Shown: in pieces, positions 26,766 to 36,112 of the stretch
Numbering within the stretch: position 1 is the first letter of the stretch
Layout of the letters: every line of letters begins with the position of its first letter
NCBI RefSeq assembly: GCF_008630495.1
Contig: NZ_VWOJ01000001.1
Location: 620,001 to 684,000 of the forward strand
Length of the DNA stretch: 64,000 nucleotides
DNA from: Alkalicaulis satelles
Lineage (GTDB): Bacteria; Pseudomonadota; Alphaproteobacteria; Caulobacterales; Maricaulaceae
Reading direction: 5' to 3'
Program-made: the position numbers and the translations under genes
The notes under the pieces: model-generated
Told to the model about the DNA's origin: nothing
Database searches by the model: none
The model's input: the letters and a program-made list of their open reading frames with translations, nothing else

Positions 26766-27245
26766 ATGACCATTCCGGCGAAAGATGATCTGTGCTCGAT
26801 CCGCGAGCTGGCCGAACGCTTCGGCGTGACGGCGCGCACGCTGCGTTTCTATGAGCAGAAGGGGCTTCTCAAACCCGCCCGCCGGGGCGCGACGCGCCTG
26901 TACACCGCCGCCGACCGGGCCCGGCTGGAGCTGATCCTGCGCGGCCGCCGCGTCGGTTTTTCGCTGGAAGACATCCGTGAGATGCTGGAGATCGAACAGC
27001 TCGATCACGGCTCGCGCGCGCATATGGAGCTGGCGCTGGAGCGCATGCGCGAGCGCGTCAGCGTGCTGGAGCGCCAGCGAGACGATATCGATTCAGCCCT
27101 GTCGGAATTGCATGCCGGCTGCCGCTGGCTGGAGGAACGCCTGGCCGACCGCGAACCGCCTGAAGACATCAAACGCCGCGCACGCGCCTTCGAGGCGCTG
27201 GCCGCGGCGCGCCTGACCCAGTGGGCCGCCAGCCCGCCTGACTGA
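26766..27245 (+). CDS. MerR family regulator of fatty-acid degradation
   Basis: 159 residues. The winged helix-turn-helix is at the N-terminus (SIRELAERFGVTARTLRFYEQKGLLKPARRG, residues 11-41), followed by the wing (RLYTAADRARLELI) and a dimerising coiled coil (about residues 76-120). No metal-binding cysteines are positioned as in MerR/SoxR; the only Cys (11 and 120) are elsewhere. It precedes the acyl-CoA dehydrogenase operon by 79 bp and has a LiuR-like palindrome at its own promoter. Its ligand is probably an acyl-CoA; this is inference. Confidence 0.85.
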   Translation: MTIPAKDDLCSIRELAERFGVTARTLRFYEQKGLLKPARRGATRLYTAADRARLELILRGRRVGFSLEDIREMLEIEQLDHGSRAHMELALERMRERVSVLERQRDDIDSALSELHAGCRWLEERLADREPPEDIKRRARAFEALAAARLTQWAASPPD

Positions 27246-27324
27246 CGCCTGATCTGACGGGGCGGCGCCGCCCCCTCGCCCTTCGCCGGAGCTTTCTGCC
27301 CGGCCAGCCCTTCGGAGACGATCC

Positions 27325-29112
27325 ATGCCCCAGTACAAAGCCCCGCTCCGCGATCAGAAATTCGTTCTCAACGATCTTCTGAACGTCCAGCAATACAGCG
27401 ATCTCGACGGTTTCAGCGACGCCAGCGCCGACATTGTCGACGCCATCCTGGAGGAAGGCGCCAAGCTGTGCGAGAACGTGCTGGCGCCGCTCAACAAGAC
27501 CGGCGACGTGCAGGGCTGCACGCTGAAAAACGGCGAGGTGACCGCGCCCGAGGGCTTCAAGGACGCCTATGCCCAGATGACCGAGGGCGGCTGGACGGCG
27601 CTGTCGGCCGATCCGCAATATGGCGGCCAGGGCCTGCCCCATTATCTCAATCTCGCCTTCAACGAGATGGTGACCAGCGCCAATATGGCGTTCGGCATGT
27701 ATCCCGGCCTCACCGGCGGGGCGGTGCATGCGCTGGTGGTGGGCGGTTCGGACGAGCAGAAACAGCTCTACCTGCCCAAGATGATTTCCGGCGAATGGTC
27801 GGGCACCATGAACCTGACCGAGCCCCATTGCGGCACCGATCTGGGCCTGTTGCGCACCAAGGCCGTGCCCAATGGCGATGGCAGCTACAAGATCACCGGC
27901 CAGAAGATCTGGATCTCGGCGGGCGAGCATGACCTGTCGAACAATATCGTCCACCTGGTGCTGGCCCGCATCGAGGGCGCGCCCGCGGGCGTCAAGGGCA
28001 TCTCGCTCTTCGTGGTGCCCAAATTCATTCCCGATGAAAACGGCGCGCCCGGCCAGCGCAACACGCTGCAGTGCGGCGGGCTGGAAGAGAAGATGGGCAT
28101 TCACGGCAACGCCACCTGCGTCATGAATTACGACGAGGCCACCGGCTGGCTCGTGGGCGAGGAGAACAAGGGCCTGCGCATCATGTTCGTCATGATGAAC
28201 GAGGCGCGCCTGGGCGTGGGCCTGCAGGGGCTGGGCCTGGCCGAGACCGCCTATCAGTTCTCGCTGGCCTTCGCCAAGGACCGCCTCCAGGGCCGCGCCC
28301 TGACGGGTCCGAAAAACGCCGACGGCCCGGCTGACCCGATCATCGTGCATCCCGACGTGCGGCGCATGCTGATGGATCAGAAAGTGTTCGTGGAGGGTGC
28401 GCGCGCGCTCGCCTACTGGACCGCGCTGCAGGGCGATCTGGAGCACAAGGGCCAGGACGAGGAGACCCGCGAGCGCGCGGGCGACTACATGGCCCTGCTC
28501 ACCCCGGTGATCAAAGCCTATCTCACCGACAAGGGCTATGACAGCGTGTCCAAGGGCCTGCAGATCCATGGCGGTTCGGGCTTCACCGAGGAGTGGGGCA
28601 TGTCCCAGCTCCTGCGCGATGCGCGCATCACCCTGATCTATGAAGGCACCAACGGCATCCAGGCGCTGGACCTGGTGGGCCGCAAGCTGGCCATGAAGGG
28701 CATGGCGCCGATCAACAACTTCTTCGCCGAGCTGGACGCCTTCGTGGCCGACAACAAGGCCGACAAGACCATCGCGCCGTCCGTGGAAGGGCTGGAAGCG
28801 GTCACCGCCAAACTCAAGCGCGCCACCAACTGGCTGGTGGAGAAGGGGCTGGAGAATTTCGACAATGCCGGCGCGGCCTCGACCGATTATCTCCACCTGT
28901 TCGGCCTGACCTGTTTCGCCTGGAAATGGGCGCAGATGGCCAAAGTGGCCGCCGCCCGCATCGCCACGGGCGACAGCGATCCGATCTACAAGTCCAAGCT
29001 GGTCAGCGCGCAATACTTCGCCGAGCGCTGGCTGCCCGATGCGGACGCCCATCTGGCGCGCATCGAGAGCGGCGCAGACACGCTGATGGCCCTGTCCGCC
29101 GAGGCGTTCTGA
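27325..29112 (+). CDS. Acyl-CoA dehydrogenase, large form with C-terminal domain
   Basis: 595 residues, the long FadE12/AcdA-like class in alphaproteobacteria with an extra C-terminal helical domain (from about residue 450). FAD-linked oxidation of acyl-CoA to trans-2-enoyl-CoA. The core shows MNLTEPHCGTDLGLL, GQKIWISAGEHD and the catalytic base motif YEGTNGIQALD (Glu near residue 443). It starts 79 bp after the MerR gene and is followed 26 bp later by a second dehydrogenase. Electron acceptor would be ETF, not in the window. Confidence 0.95.
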   Translation: MPQYKAPLRDQKFVLNDLLNVQQYSDLDGFSDASADIVDAILEEGAKLCENVLAPLNKTGDVQGCTLKNGEVTAPEGFKDAYAQMTEGGWTALSADPQYGGQGLPHYLNLAFNEMVTSANMAFGMYPGLTGGAVHALVVGGSDEQKQLYLPKMISGEWSGTMNLTEPHCGTDLGLLRTKAVPNGDGSYKITGQKIWISAGEHDLSNNIVHLVLARIEGAPAGVKGISLFVVPKFIPDENGAPGQRNTLQCGGLEEKMGIHGNATCVMNYDEATGWLVGEENKGLRIMFVMMNEARLGVGLQGLGLAETAYQFSLAFAKDRLQGRALTGPKNADGPADPIIVHPDVRRMLMDQKVFVEGARALAYWTALQGDLEHKGQDEETRERAGDYMALLTPVIKAYLTDKGYDSVSKGLQIHGGSGFTEEWGMSQLLRDARITLIYEGTNGIQALDLVGRKLAMKGMAPINNFFAELDAFVADNKADKTIAPSVEGLEAVTAKLKRATNWLVEKGLENFDNAGAASTDYLHLFGLTCFAWKWAQMAKVAAARIATGDSDPIYKSKLVSAQYFAERWLPDADAHLARIESGADTLMALSAEAF

Positions 29113-29138
29113 GGCCCGGCCAATCAGGAGACACGATC

Positions 29139-30305
29139 ATGACCGCGCAAATCCTCAACACCCCCCGTCCCGCCTGGCTCGACCAGGAAGACGTCAATCT
29201 GTTCGAAGCCTCGGTGCGCGCCTTCCTGGAGAAGGAATGCCTGCCCCATGGCGACCGGTGGGAAAAGGAAGGCCAGGTCGACCGCGAGGTCTGGACCAAG
29301 GCGGGCGAGGCCGGGCTGCTGGTTCCGTCCTGCCCGGAAGAGTATGGCGGGGCGGGCGGCGACTGGCGCCATGACTACGCCTTCCACATGGCGGTGGCCG
29401 AGCTGGGCGTGGATGGCTGGGGCTCGTCGCTGCACAACTCCATCGTGGCGCCCTATGTCTGGCACTATGGCAGCGAGGAGCAGAAAAAGCGCATCCTGCC
29501 CAAGATGATCTCCGGCGAATATGTCGGCGCCATCGCCATGACCGAACCGGGCGCGGGCTCGGACCTGCAAGGGGTCAAGACCACAGCGGTGCGCGACGGC
29601 AATGGCTACCGCATCAACGGCTCGAAGACCTTCATCACCAATGGCGGCACGGCCAATCTGATCGTGGTGGTGGCCAAGACCGACCCCAAGGCCGGCGCCA
29701 AGGGCACCTCGCTTTTCCTCATCGAGACCGACGGGCTGGAAGGCTTCCGGCGCGGTCGCAATCTCGACAAGGTGGGCCTGAAGGCCCAGGACACCGCCGA
29801 GCTGTTCTTCGAGGACATGTGGGTGCCCGCCGAGGCCTTGCTCGGTCAGGACGAGGGCAAGGGCTTCTTCCAGCTGATGGACCAGCTGCCCCAGGAGCGC
29901 CTGCAGATCGCGGTGCAGGGCGTGGGCATGATGAAGCGCGCGCTGGCCGAGACCATCACATACGTCAAGGAGCGCAAGGCCTTCGGCAAGGCGGTGATCG
30001 ATTTCCAGAACACCCAGTTCAAGCTCGCCGAGCTGAAAACCAAGGCCACCATCGCCGAGGTGTTCTGCCAGCACTGCTCGGACCTATTGATCCAGGGCAA
30101 GCTGGATGCGGCCACGGCCTCCATGGCCAAATACTGGGTCACCGACATCCAGTGCGAGCTGATCGACGAATGCGTCCAGCTCCATGGCGGCTACGGCTTC
30201 ATGAACGAATACCCTATCGCGCGCATGTGGCGCGACGCGCGCGTCCAGCGCATCTATGGCGGCACCAACGAGATCATGAAAGTGCTGATCGCGAGGACGC
30301 TTTGA
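29139..30305 (+). CDS. Acyl-CoA dehydrogenase
   Basis: 388 residues from ATG 29139 (AGGAGACACG upstream); a longer open frame from 28926 belongs to the preceding gene's region and is rejected. Motifs AMTEPGAGSDLQGVKT, GSKTFITNGG and the terminal YGGTNEIMKVLIAR; the catalytic Glu of the typical YEGT is replaced by Gly here, as in the long-chain/isovaleryl class where the base lies elsewhere (…LDECVQLHGGYGFMNEYP). Substrate chain length cannot be told. It is the second gene of the beta-oxidation operon, interrupted before the thiolase by the DUF559 gene. Confidence 0.95.
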   Translation: MTAQILNTPRPAWLDQEDVNLFEASVRAFLEKECLPHGDRWEKEGQVDREVWTKAGEAGLLVPSCPEEYGGAGGDWRHDYAFHMAVAELGVDGWGSSLHNSIVAPYVWHYGSEEQKKRILPKMISGEYVGAIAMTEPGAGSDLQGVKTTAVRDGNGYRINGSKTFITNGGTANLIVVVAKTDPKAGAKGTSLFLIETDGLEGFRRGRNLDKVGLKAQDTAELFFEDMWVPAEALLGQDEGKGFFQLMDQLPQERLQIAVQGVGMMKRALAETITYVKERKAFGKAVIDFQNTQFKLAELKTKATIAEVFCQHCSDLLIQGKLDAATASMAKYWVTDIQCELIDECVQLHGGYGFMNEYPIARMWRDARVQRIYGGTNEIMKVLIARTL

Positions 30306-30340
30306 TGGTGGTGGATGCTGGCATCTCAACGCCCCTCTTT

Positions 30341-30387
30341 CCTCCCCCGCCTGCGGGGGAGGTGGCCGCGCAGCGGACGGAGGGGGG
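30341..30387. repeat. Left palindromic repeat flanking DUF559 gene
   Basis: CCTCCCCCGC/GCGGGGGAGG (10-bp arms, 2-nt spacer) is followed by a variable hairpin and ends in GGACGGAGGGGGG. The same element lies inverted at 30758-30811. This repeat family occurs also in part at 37601-37680. Confidence 0.7.
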
Positions 30388-30412
30388 ATGCACCCTATGA
30401 TCGGAGGGCGCC

Positions 30413-30859
30413 ATGCGTGAAGGAGAGGCCCGGTCGCGTCCGTTTGCGCGTCAATTGCGCCAACGCCTGACCAATGCCGAGACCATCCTCTGGTCGCGCC
30501 TCAAGTCAGGCCGCCTCAACGGATGGCGCTTCCGCCGCCAGCATCCGATTGGCCCCTATGTGGCGGATTTCGCCTGCGTGCCCGCCAGGCTCACCATCGA
30601 AGTCGATGGTGAAACCCACTGGCGCGCCGCCGAGATCGCCCATGACAGGCGGCGCTCGGCTTTCATTCGTGCCCGCGGCTTTCACGAACTGCGTGTCTGG
30701 AACAATGATGTTTACGACAATCTGGATGGAGTTCTGGATGCGATCACCGCCGCGCTTCCCCCCTCCGTCCCGGAGCAGGCTCCGGGACACCTCCCCCGTA
30801 AACGGGGGAGGAAAACTGACGCAGCATTGAAAAATTCCAACGGGAGACACCCCTCATGA
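30413..30859 (+). CDS. DUF559 (Vsr-fold endonuclease-like) protein
   Basis: 148 residues. The DUF559 pattern is clear: [37 protein letters not shown], then [10 protein letters not shown] (Asp65) and RVWNND. Its fold is that of Vsr/PD-(D/E)xK nucleases; activity of the family is not established. The C-terminus (about residues 115-135, [17 protein letters not shown]) is encoded by the right-hand repeat itself. The stop overlaps the thiolase ATG by 4 bp (ATGA). It lies between two genes of a fatty-acid operon, in the same direction, bracketed by inverted repeats, so looks like a mobilised cassette. Confidence 0.8.
   Translation: MREGEARSRPFARQLRQRLTNAETILWSRLKSGRLNGWRFRRQHPIGPYVADFACVPARLTIEVDGETHWRAAEIAHDRRRSAFIRARGFHELRVWNNDVYDNLDGVLDAITAALPPSVPEQAPGHLPRKRGRKTDAALKNSNGRHPS
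30758..30811. repeat. Right palindromic repeat, inverted copy, inside DUF559 3' end
   Basis: Begins CCCCCCTCCGT and ends CCTCCCCCGT-AAAC-GGGGGAGG; its reverse complement has the same order as the left repeat (CCTCCCCC…GGGGGAGGTG…CGGAGGGGGG). It includes a second hairpin (CCCGGAGC/GCTCCGGG). Confidence 0.7.
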
Positions 30860-32064
30860 CCGACGCTTATATCTATGACGCCTGCCGCACGCCGCGCGGC
30901 AAGGGCAAGAAGAACGGCACGCTGCACGAGATCACGGCGCTGCAGCTGGCCACCCAGCAGCTTCAGGCGATCGCGCAGCGCAATAATCTCGACACCTCGC
31001 TGGTGGACGATGTGGTGCTGGGCTGCGTGTCGCCGGTGGGCGAGCAGGGCGCCAATATCGCGCGCGCAGCGGCCCTGAACGCGGGCTATGCCGAGACGGC
31101 GTCGGGCTTTCAGGTCAACCGCTTCTGCGCCTCGGGGCTGGAAGCGGTCAATCTGGCCGCCGCGAAAGTCATGTCCGGCGAGGCCGATCTGGCCATTGGC
31201 GGCGGCGTGGAAGCCATGAGCCGCGTGCCCATGGGTTCCGATGGCGGCGCCATGGTGGTCGATCCCGAAATGGCGTTCGACCATTATTTCGTGCCCCAGG
31301 GCGTATCGGCCGACCTGATCGCGTCCAAATACGGCTATTCGCGCGATGACGTGGACGCCTACGCGGTGGAGAGCCAGAAGCGCGCGGAAAAAGCCTGGAA
31401 AGAGGGCCGCTTCAAGAAGGGCGTGGTGCCGGTGAAGAACCAGCTGGGCCTGACCCAGCTTGACCATGACGAATACATGCGCCCGGGCACCGACATGCAG
31501 TCGCTGGCCAGCCTGAAACCCGCCTTCGCCGATCTGGCGGCCTTTGTGGGCCTGGACAAGGTGGCGATCCAGAAATACCCGGACGTGGAGAAGATCAATT
31601 TCGTCCACCATGCGGGCAATTCGTCGGGCATCGTGGACGGCGCCTCGGCCATCCTGGTAGGCACCAAGGAGATGGGCGAGCGCCTGGGCCTGAAACCCCG
31701 CGCGCGCATCCGCGCCATGGCCTCGGTCGGGTCTGAACCCACCATCATGCTCACCGGCCCGGCCCCGTCCGCGCGCAAGGCGCTGAAGAAGGCCGGCATG
31801 AGCCCCGAGGACATCGATCTCTACGAGATGAACGAGGCCTTCGCCGCGGTCGTTCTGCGCTTCATGGAAGATCTCGGCGTCCCCCACGACAAGGTCAATG
31901 TCAATGGCGGCGCCATTGCGCTGGGCCACCCGCTGGGCGCCACCGGGGCCATGATCCTGGGCACCCTGCTCGACGAGCTGGAGCGCACCGGCAAGGGCAC
32001 GGCGCTGGCCACGCTCTGCGTTGGCGGCGGCATGGGCACAGCCACCATCATCGAGCGGATCTGA
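30856..32064 (+). CDS. Acetyl-CoA acyltransferase (FadA-type thiolase)
   Basis: 402 residues. The nucleophile Cys91 (NRFCASG), the His in [11 protein letters not shown] and the base Cys in LCVGGGMG, all present. Thiolytic cleavage of 3-ketoacyl-CoA, the last step of beta-oxidation, is the likely role, because FadB-type and dehydrogenases are in the same operon. Its ATG overlaps the DUF559 stop and follows GGGAGA. A second thiolase is at 43760-44962. Confidence 0.95.
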   Translation: MTDAYIYDACRTPRGKGKKNGTLHEITALQLATQQLQAIAQRNNLDTSLVDDVVLGCVSPVGEQGANIARAAALNAGYAETASGFQVNRFCASGLEAVNLAAAKVMSGEADLAIGGGVEAMSRVPMGSDGGAMVVDPEMAFDHYFVPQGVSADLIASKYGYSRDDVDAYAVESQKRAEKAWKEGRFKKGVVPVKNQLGLTQLDHDEYMRPGTDMQSLASLKPAFADLAAFVGLDKVAIQKYPDVEKINFVHHAGNSSGIVDGASAILVGTKEMGERLGLKPRARIRAMASVGSEPTIMLTGPAPSARKALKKAGMSPEDIDLYEMNEAFAAVVLRFMEDLGVPHDKVNVNGGAIALGHPLGATGAMILGTLLDELERTGKGTALATLCVGGGMGTATIIERI

Positions 32065-32071
32065 TCACGCC

Positions 32072-32347
32072 ATGAGCGAGACGCCGGAAACCAAGCGCAA
32101 GAACGATGAAGCCAAGGATGAAGGCGGCGGCTTTCTGTCCGGCCTGCCCATCGCCATGGCGCTGGGCGCCGGGATCGGCCTGGCGTTCGGGCCTGCCTTT
32201 GGCAATACCGGCGTGGGCATCGCGTTCGGCATCGCCATCGGGATCGCGCTCGCTCCGGCCTTCGGATCGGTCATGAAATCTGCTTCCAACAAGCACAAGG
32301 ACGGCGCAGCCGGTGACGGCGCGCCTGACCAGGAGACGAAACAATGA
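32072..32347 (+). CDS. Small glycine-zipper membrane protein
   Basis: 91 residues. Charged N-terminus, then a hydrophobic block (about residues 22-67) of repeated small residues, AMALGAGIGLAFGPAFGNTG and GIAFGIAIGIALAPAFG, predicted as two close transmembrane helices or a hairpin. Its stop overlaps the fadB ATG by 4 bp (ATGA), and it starts 7 bp after the thiolase stop, so it is embedded in the operon. No homologue is known to me. It may anchor or organise the beta-oxidation complex; that is inference. Confidence 0.7.
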   Translation: MSETPETKRKNDEAKDEGGGFLSGLPIAMALGAGIGLAFGPAFGNTGVGIAFGIAIGIALAPAFGSVMKSASNKHKDGAAGDGAPDQETKQ

Positions 32348-34542
32348 GCTACACCCATTTCAAATTCGAGGTCGACGGCGACGGGATCGCCCTGATCACC
32401 TTCGACAGCCCCAATGTGTCGATGAACGTTCTGTCCGCCGGCGTGATGGCCGAGCTGGGCCAGATCATCGAGCGCCTCCAGGGCGAGGACGCCATCACCG
32501 GCGCAGTCATCACCTCGGGCAAGAAAGCCTTCTGCGCGGGCGCGGACCTGTCCGAGCTGGGCTCCGGCATGGCCGATCTCAAGGGCCTGCCCGAGGACGA
32601 GGCCAAGCAGAAACTGTTCGACATCGCCTACCGCCTCAACGCCTCGCTGCGCGCGCTGGAGACCTGCGGCAAGCCTGTGGCCGCCGCGATCAACGGCCTG
32701 GCGCTGGGCGGCGGGTTCGAGGTGACGCTGGCGTGCCATTACCGTGTCATGGCCAGCGATACCGGCGCCAAGCTGGGCCTGCCTGAAAGCCTGGTGGGCG
32801 TGCTGCCCGGCGGCGGCGGCACCCAGCGCCTGCCGCGCCTGATCGGCGTGATGAACGCCGCTCCGATCATGCTGCAGGGCAAGCAGTTCGACGCCGACAC
32901 CGCCAAGGCGCAAGGCGTGGTGCACGAGATCGCGCCGGTGGCCGAGATCGTCGCCAAGGCCAAGGACCTGGTGAAGGCCAATCCGCTGGGCTCCAAACAG
33001 CCCTGGGACCAGGACAAGTTCAAAATCCCCGGCGGCGGCCCCTACCACCCCGCCGGCATGCAGATTTTCGGCGGCGCCTCGCCGATGCTGCTGAAAGAGA
33101 CCTACGGCAATTATCCCGCCCAGCGCTATATCCTGTCATGCGTCTATGAAGGGCTTCAGCTGCCCATGGACGCGGCCCTGCGCATCGAGAGCCGGTATTT
33201 CACCAAGCTGCTGATGCGCCCCGAGAGCCGCAACATGATCCGCTCGCTCTTCCTGTCCAAGCAGGCGCTGGAAAAGGGCGGACGCCGTCCGGCGGGCCAG
33301 TCGAAATCCGACGTGCGCAAGATCGCGGTGATCGGCGCGGGCTTCATGGGCGCGGGCGTGGCCACCGTGTCGGCCCAGGCCGGTATTGAAGTGGTGCTGA
33401 TCGACCGTGACCAGGAAGGCGCCGACAAGGGCAAGCAGCACGTGCTCGATCACTTCGCCAAGGGCGTCCAGCGCGGCAAGCTGAGCGAGGACAAGGCCAA
33501 GGCCATGGGCGATCTGGTCACCGCGACCACCGATTATTCGCTCCTGAAAGACGTGGACCTGGTGGTCGAGGCGGTGTTCGAGAACTCCGAGCTCAAGGCC
33601 GAAATCACCAAGAAGGCCGAAGAGCACCTGCCCAAGGACGCCATCTTCGGGTCGAACACCTCCACCATCCCGATCACCTCGCTGGCCAAGGCCTCGGCCC
33701 GGCCGGAAAACTTCATCGGCATCCACTTCTTCTCGCCGGTCGAGAAGATGATGCTGGTCGAACTGATCGTGGGCGAGAAGACCGGCGACGCGGCCGTGTC
33801 GCGCGCCATCGATTTTGTCGGCAAGATCAGGAAGACTCCCATCGTGGTCGCCGACACGCGCGGCTTCTACGCCAATCGCTGCGTGATGCGTTATATCGAG
33901 CAGGGCATGTACATGCTCACCGAGGGCGTGAAACCGGCCCTGATCGAGAACGGCGCGAAAATGGCCGGCATGCCGGTCGGCCCGCTCTCGCTGCAGGACG
34001 AGGTGGCCATTGATCTGGGCTACAAGGTGCTGCAACAGACCAAGAAGGATCTGGGCGACGCCTTCGAGGACACCCCCAACGCCGCTGTCATCGAAAAGAT
34101 GTACGAGCTGGGCCGGTATGGCCGCAAGAACGCCAAGGGCTTCTATGTCTATGAGGGCAAGTCCAAGCGGCTGTGGGACGAGCTCGGCCAGTTCGCGCCC
34201 GGCGGCAAGCTCCTCGCCGATGATCAGCAGCCCTCAGTGGCCGAGATCAAGGACCGCATCCTCTACGCCCAGGCGCTGGAGGCGGCCCGCACCATGGAGG
34301 AAAACATCGTCTCCGACCCGCGCGAGGCCGATGTGGGCTCGATCCTGGGCTGGGGCTTCGCGCCCTATACCGGCGGCGTTTTGTCCTTCATCGACACGGT
34401 GGGCGCCGCCCGCTTCGTCAAGCGCGCCGATGAACTCAAAGCCAAATACGGCAAGCCGTTCGAGGTCCCGCAATTGCTGCGCGACATGGCGGCCAAGAAC
34501 GAGAGCTTCTATGGCCGGTTCGCCCCCAAGCAGGCGGCGTAG
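32344..34542 (+). CDS. fadB: 3-hydroxyacyl-CoA dehydrogenase/enoyl-CoA hydratase, FadB-type
   Basis: 732 residues. N-terminal crotonase domain ([28 protein letters not shown], residues 1-about 190), a linker, then the NAD-binding dehydrogenase ([14 protein letters not shown] near residue 328; [11 protein letters not shown]; catalytic His in that segment) and a C-terminal dehydrogenase domain. It hydrates enoyl-CoA and oxidises the L-3-hydroxy product. It is the last gene of the operon and is closed by a strong terminator. Gene symbol is by function. Confidence 0.95.
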   Translation: MSYTHFKFEVDGDGIALITFDSPNVSMNVLSAGVMAELGQIIERLQGEDAITGAVITSGKKAFCAGADLSELGSGMADLKGLPEDEAKQKLFDIAYRLNASLRALETCGKPVAAAINGLALGGGFEVTLACHYRVMASDTGAKLGLPESLVGVLPGGGGTQRLPRLIGVMNAAPIMLQGKQFDADTAKAQGVVHEIAPVAEIVAKAKDLVKANPLGSKQPWDQDKFKIPGGGPYHPAGMQIFGGASPMLLKETYGNYPAQRYILSCVYEGLQLPMDAALRIESRYFTKLLMRPESRNMIRSLFLSKQALEKGGRRPAGQSKSDVRKIAVIGAGFMGAGVATVSAQAGIEVVLIDRDQEGADKGKQHVLDHFAKGVQRGKLSEDKAKAMGDLVTATTDYSLLKDVDLVVEAVFENSELKAEITKKAEEHLPKDAIFGSNTSTIPITSLAKASARPENFIGIHFFSPVEKMMLVELIVGEKTGDAAVSRAIDFVGKIRKTPIVVADTRGFYANRCVMRYIEQGMYMLTEGVKPALIENGAKMAGMPVGPLSLQDEVAIDLGYKVLQQTKKDLGDAFEDTPNAAVIEKMYELGRYGRKNAKGFYVYEGKSKRLWDELGQFAPGGKLLADDQQPSVAEIKDRILYAQALEAARTMEENIVSDPREADVGSILGWGFAPYTGGVLSFIDTVGAARFVKRADELKAKYGKPFEVPQLLRDMAAKNESFYGRFAPKQAA

Positions 34543-34572
34543 GTCTTCGTTCTGAATGCTGAAACTGAAAGA

Positions 34573-34602
34573 CCCCGGCGCGGCGACGCGCCGGGGTTTT
34601 TT
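34573..34602 (+). terminator. Rho-independent terminator of the beta-oxidation operon
   Basis: A perfect 10-bp stem (CCCCGGCGCG/CGCGCCGGGG, 4-nt loop GCGA) is followed by six T (34597-34602), 31 bp after the fadB stop. Confidence 0.95.
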
Positions 34603-34646
34603 CGCGGGGCCGGGCGGCCATCTGAACTCAGCCCCCTCCCCCAGGG

Positions 34647-34672
34647 TTTCCCCGTCAAAAGACGGGGCCCAG
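34647..34672. repeat. Degenerate REP-like element
   Basis: TTTCCCCGTC-AAAA-GACGGGGCCCAG keeps the frame TTTCCCC…GGGGCCCAG of the 17.2-kb family, with a different centre. Sits in the 198-bp gap after the fadB terminator. Confidence 0.6.
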
Positions 34673-34740
34673 GAGGACCGCAAGGGCGAACGCCCGCCCG
34701 CAGCGTCAGCGAGCACTGCACGATCATAGCGCAGACCCCA

Positions 34741-35271
34741 TCAGCACGGCAGGACGTAATCGTTCAGCGCCTGTCCGGCGCGCGCTGCGGGGAAGATGAA
34801 GCTCTGGTCCAGAAAGCTGACCGAGATGGTGTCGCGCGCACCGGCCAGGGCCTGGGCCAGAGCGGTGATCTGGGGGTCGGTGATCAGGGTCTGGGCCGCG
34901 AGGGTCCCGGTGCTGGCCAGGCGGTGGAAGCGCACAGTATGGACATGGCTGTTGGCGGATCCGTCGATCACCACACGCAAGGCGCCAGAAGCCGCGATCG
35001 TGTCATCCCACGCCCGCGCGGTCTCCACGCCAAGCCACAGGCTCCCGTCGCACGTAAGCTCCAGCGTCGCCGCGCCGGTCCTGTCATGGGTCCAGGCCCA
35101 GCCCGCATCGAAATCCGAATCTCCGGTCCAGTCGGCGAAGGCCGTCCCAGCAGCCAGCCCAAACGCCGCCGCCAGCGCAGCGCCCGCCATGGCGAGGCGC
35201 CGGCCAAACCGCCCCTGACGAAACGCGTTTGCAAGCAGCGTGTGCGGGCGGGTGGAAATGGTCATGCGCAT
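34741..35271 (-). CDS. Secreted protein of unknown function
   Basis: 176 residues from the Met at 35271 (GGGAG seven bases upstream). A signal peptide with an RR pair follows a basic stretch (GRRLAMAGAALAAAFGLAAGTAFA); it could be a Sec or Tat signal. The mature part (WTGDSDFDAGWAWTH…LELTCDGSLWLGV) has two cysteines, one at the C-terminus (VLPC), and may fold as a small beta-sandwich. Resembles invasion-associated IalB-like proteins loosely; not certain. Converges on the fadB terminator. Confidence 0.5.
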   Translation of the reverse strand: MRMTISTRPHTLLANAFRQGRFGRRLAMAGAALAAAFGLAAGTAFADWTGDSDFDAGWAWTHDRTGAATLELTCDGSLWLGVETARAWDDTIAASGALRVVIDGSANSHVHTVRFHRLASTGTLAAQTLITDPQITALAQALAGARDTISVSFLDQSFIFPAARAGQALNDYVLPC

Positions 35272-35382
35272 CAGCTTACTCCCGGTCTCAAAAGACAATC
35301 TGGCCGCACGATAAGCCTGATCGCGATCGCGTTCACCCCCCTGTTCGGGTGGTGGGTTTGATCGTTCTCGCCCCCTCACCCC
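35272..35382. other. Intergenic stretch before the REP pair
   Basis: Upstream of the minus-strand secreted protein; with the repeat at 35383-35454 and bases up to 35701 this is a 430-bp gene-free region. Apart from the repeat I see no further clear element. Confidence 0.4.
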
Positions 35383-35454
35383 GCGTTTCCCCGGCGCAAG
35401 CCGGGGTCCAGTTGCACCGGTGTTTCTGGGTCCCGGCGTCCGCCGGGAAAACGC
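35383..35454. repeat. Paired inverted REP-like element (BIME)
   Basis: GCGTTTCCCCGGCGCAAG… and the inverted mate ending GAAAACGC frame a short centre, as at 17248-17318 and 62013-62075. Arms carry CCGGCGCAAGCCGG hairpins. Confidence 0.8.
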
Positions 35455-35701
35455 AAAGTGCTTGAAGCGCCTATCCGCTCCTGCCCTGTGAGAGCATAAA
35501 CTTCAGGCGCCATGACGCATCATCAAGCCCTGACCTCAAGCGCCAACAGGACCCGCAAGAGCGGCAAGGCGCGGCGTGGAAGGGCTGTGGCAGGAGTGAC
35601 TGTTGGCTCATTCTCACGGGAAATCTCACCCGGACTCTCACCGCCCCCCGCTGCATCGCGGGCCTATCGCCATCACGGCGCCATGGACTACATCCCATCC
35701 C

Positions 35702-36112
35702 ATGAGCGTGACCGAAGACATCGAGGCGCTGGTCGAGGAATTCGACTTCCTGGGGGACTGGGAGGAGCGATACCGCTATCTCATCGAGCTGGGCCAGGCC
35801 CTGCCCGCGCTGGCGCCCCATGAGCGCAATGAGCAGACCAAGGTGAAGGGCTGCGTCAGCCAGGTCTGGCTGGTGCTGGAGCGCGGTGCAGACGGCCGGC
35901 TGCGCCTGCGCGGCGATTCAGACGCCCATATCGTCAAGGGCCTGGTGGCGCTGCTGACCCGGCTCTATGACGGACGCTCGCCTGAGGAAGCGCGCGCCAT
36001 CGACCCCCGGGACGTGCTGGCGCGCATCGGCCTGTCCGAGCACCTCTCGCCCCAGCGCTCCAACGGCCTGGCCTCCATGGTCGCGCGCATCCAGTCCGAC
36101 GCTCAGTCCTGA
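35702..36112 (+). CDS. sufE: SufE family sulfur acceptor
   Basis: 136 residues from ATG 35702 (an upstream ATG at 35603 gives an unconserved His/Pro-rich tail). SufE takes persulfide sulfur from SufS for Fe-S assembly. The acceptor cysteine is in KVKGCVSQVW, and SDAHIVKGLVAL follows. The suf operon is not in the window, so this is a detached copy, common in alphaproteobacteria. It converges on the DUF6768 remnant. Confidence 0.93.
   Translation: MSVTEDIEALVEEFDFLGDWEERYRYLIELGQALPALAPHERNEQTKVKGCVSQVWLVLERGADGRLRLRGDSDAHIVKGLVALLTRLYDGRSPEEARAIDPRDVLARIGLSEHLSPQRSNGLASMVARIQSDAQS

Noticed and set aside
27169-29052. Long minus-strand open frame opposite acyl-CoA dehydrogenase
   Set aside because: Shadow of a well-matched dehydrogenase gene, with low-complexity composition.
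35471-35821. Minus-strand open frame opposite sufE
   Set aside because: Shadow of the sufE coding region; no ribosome site.
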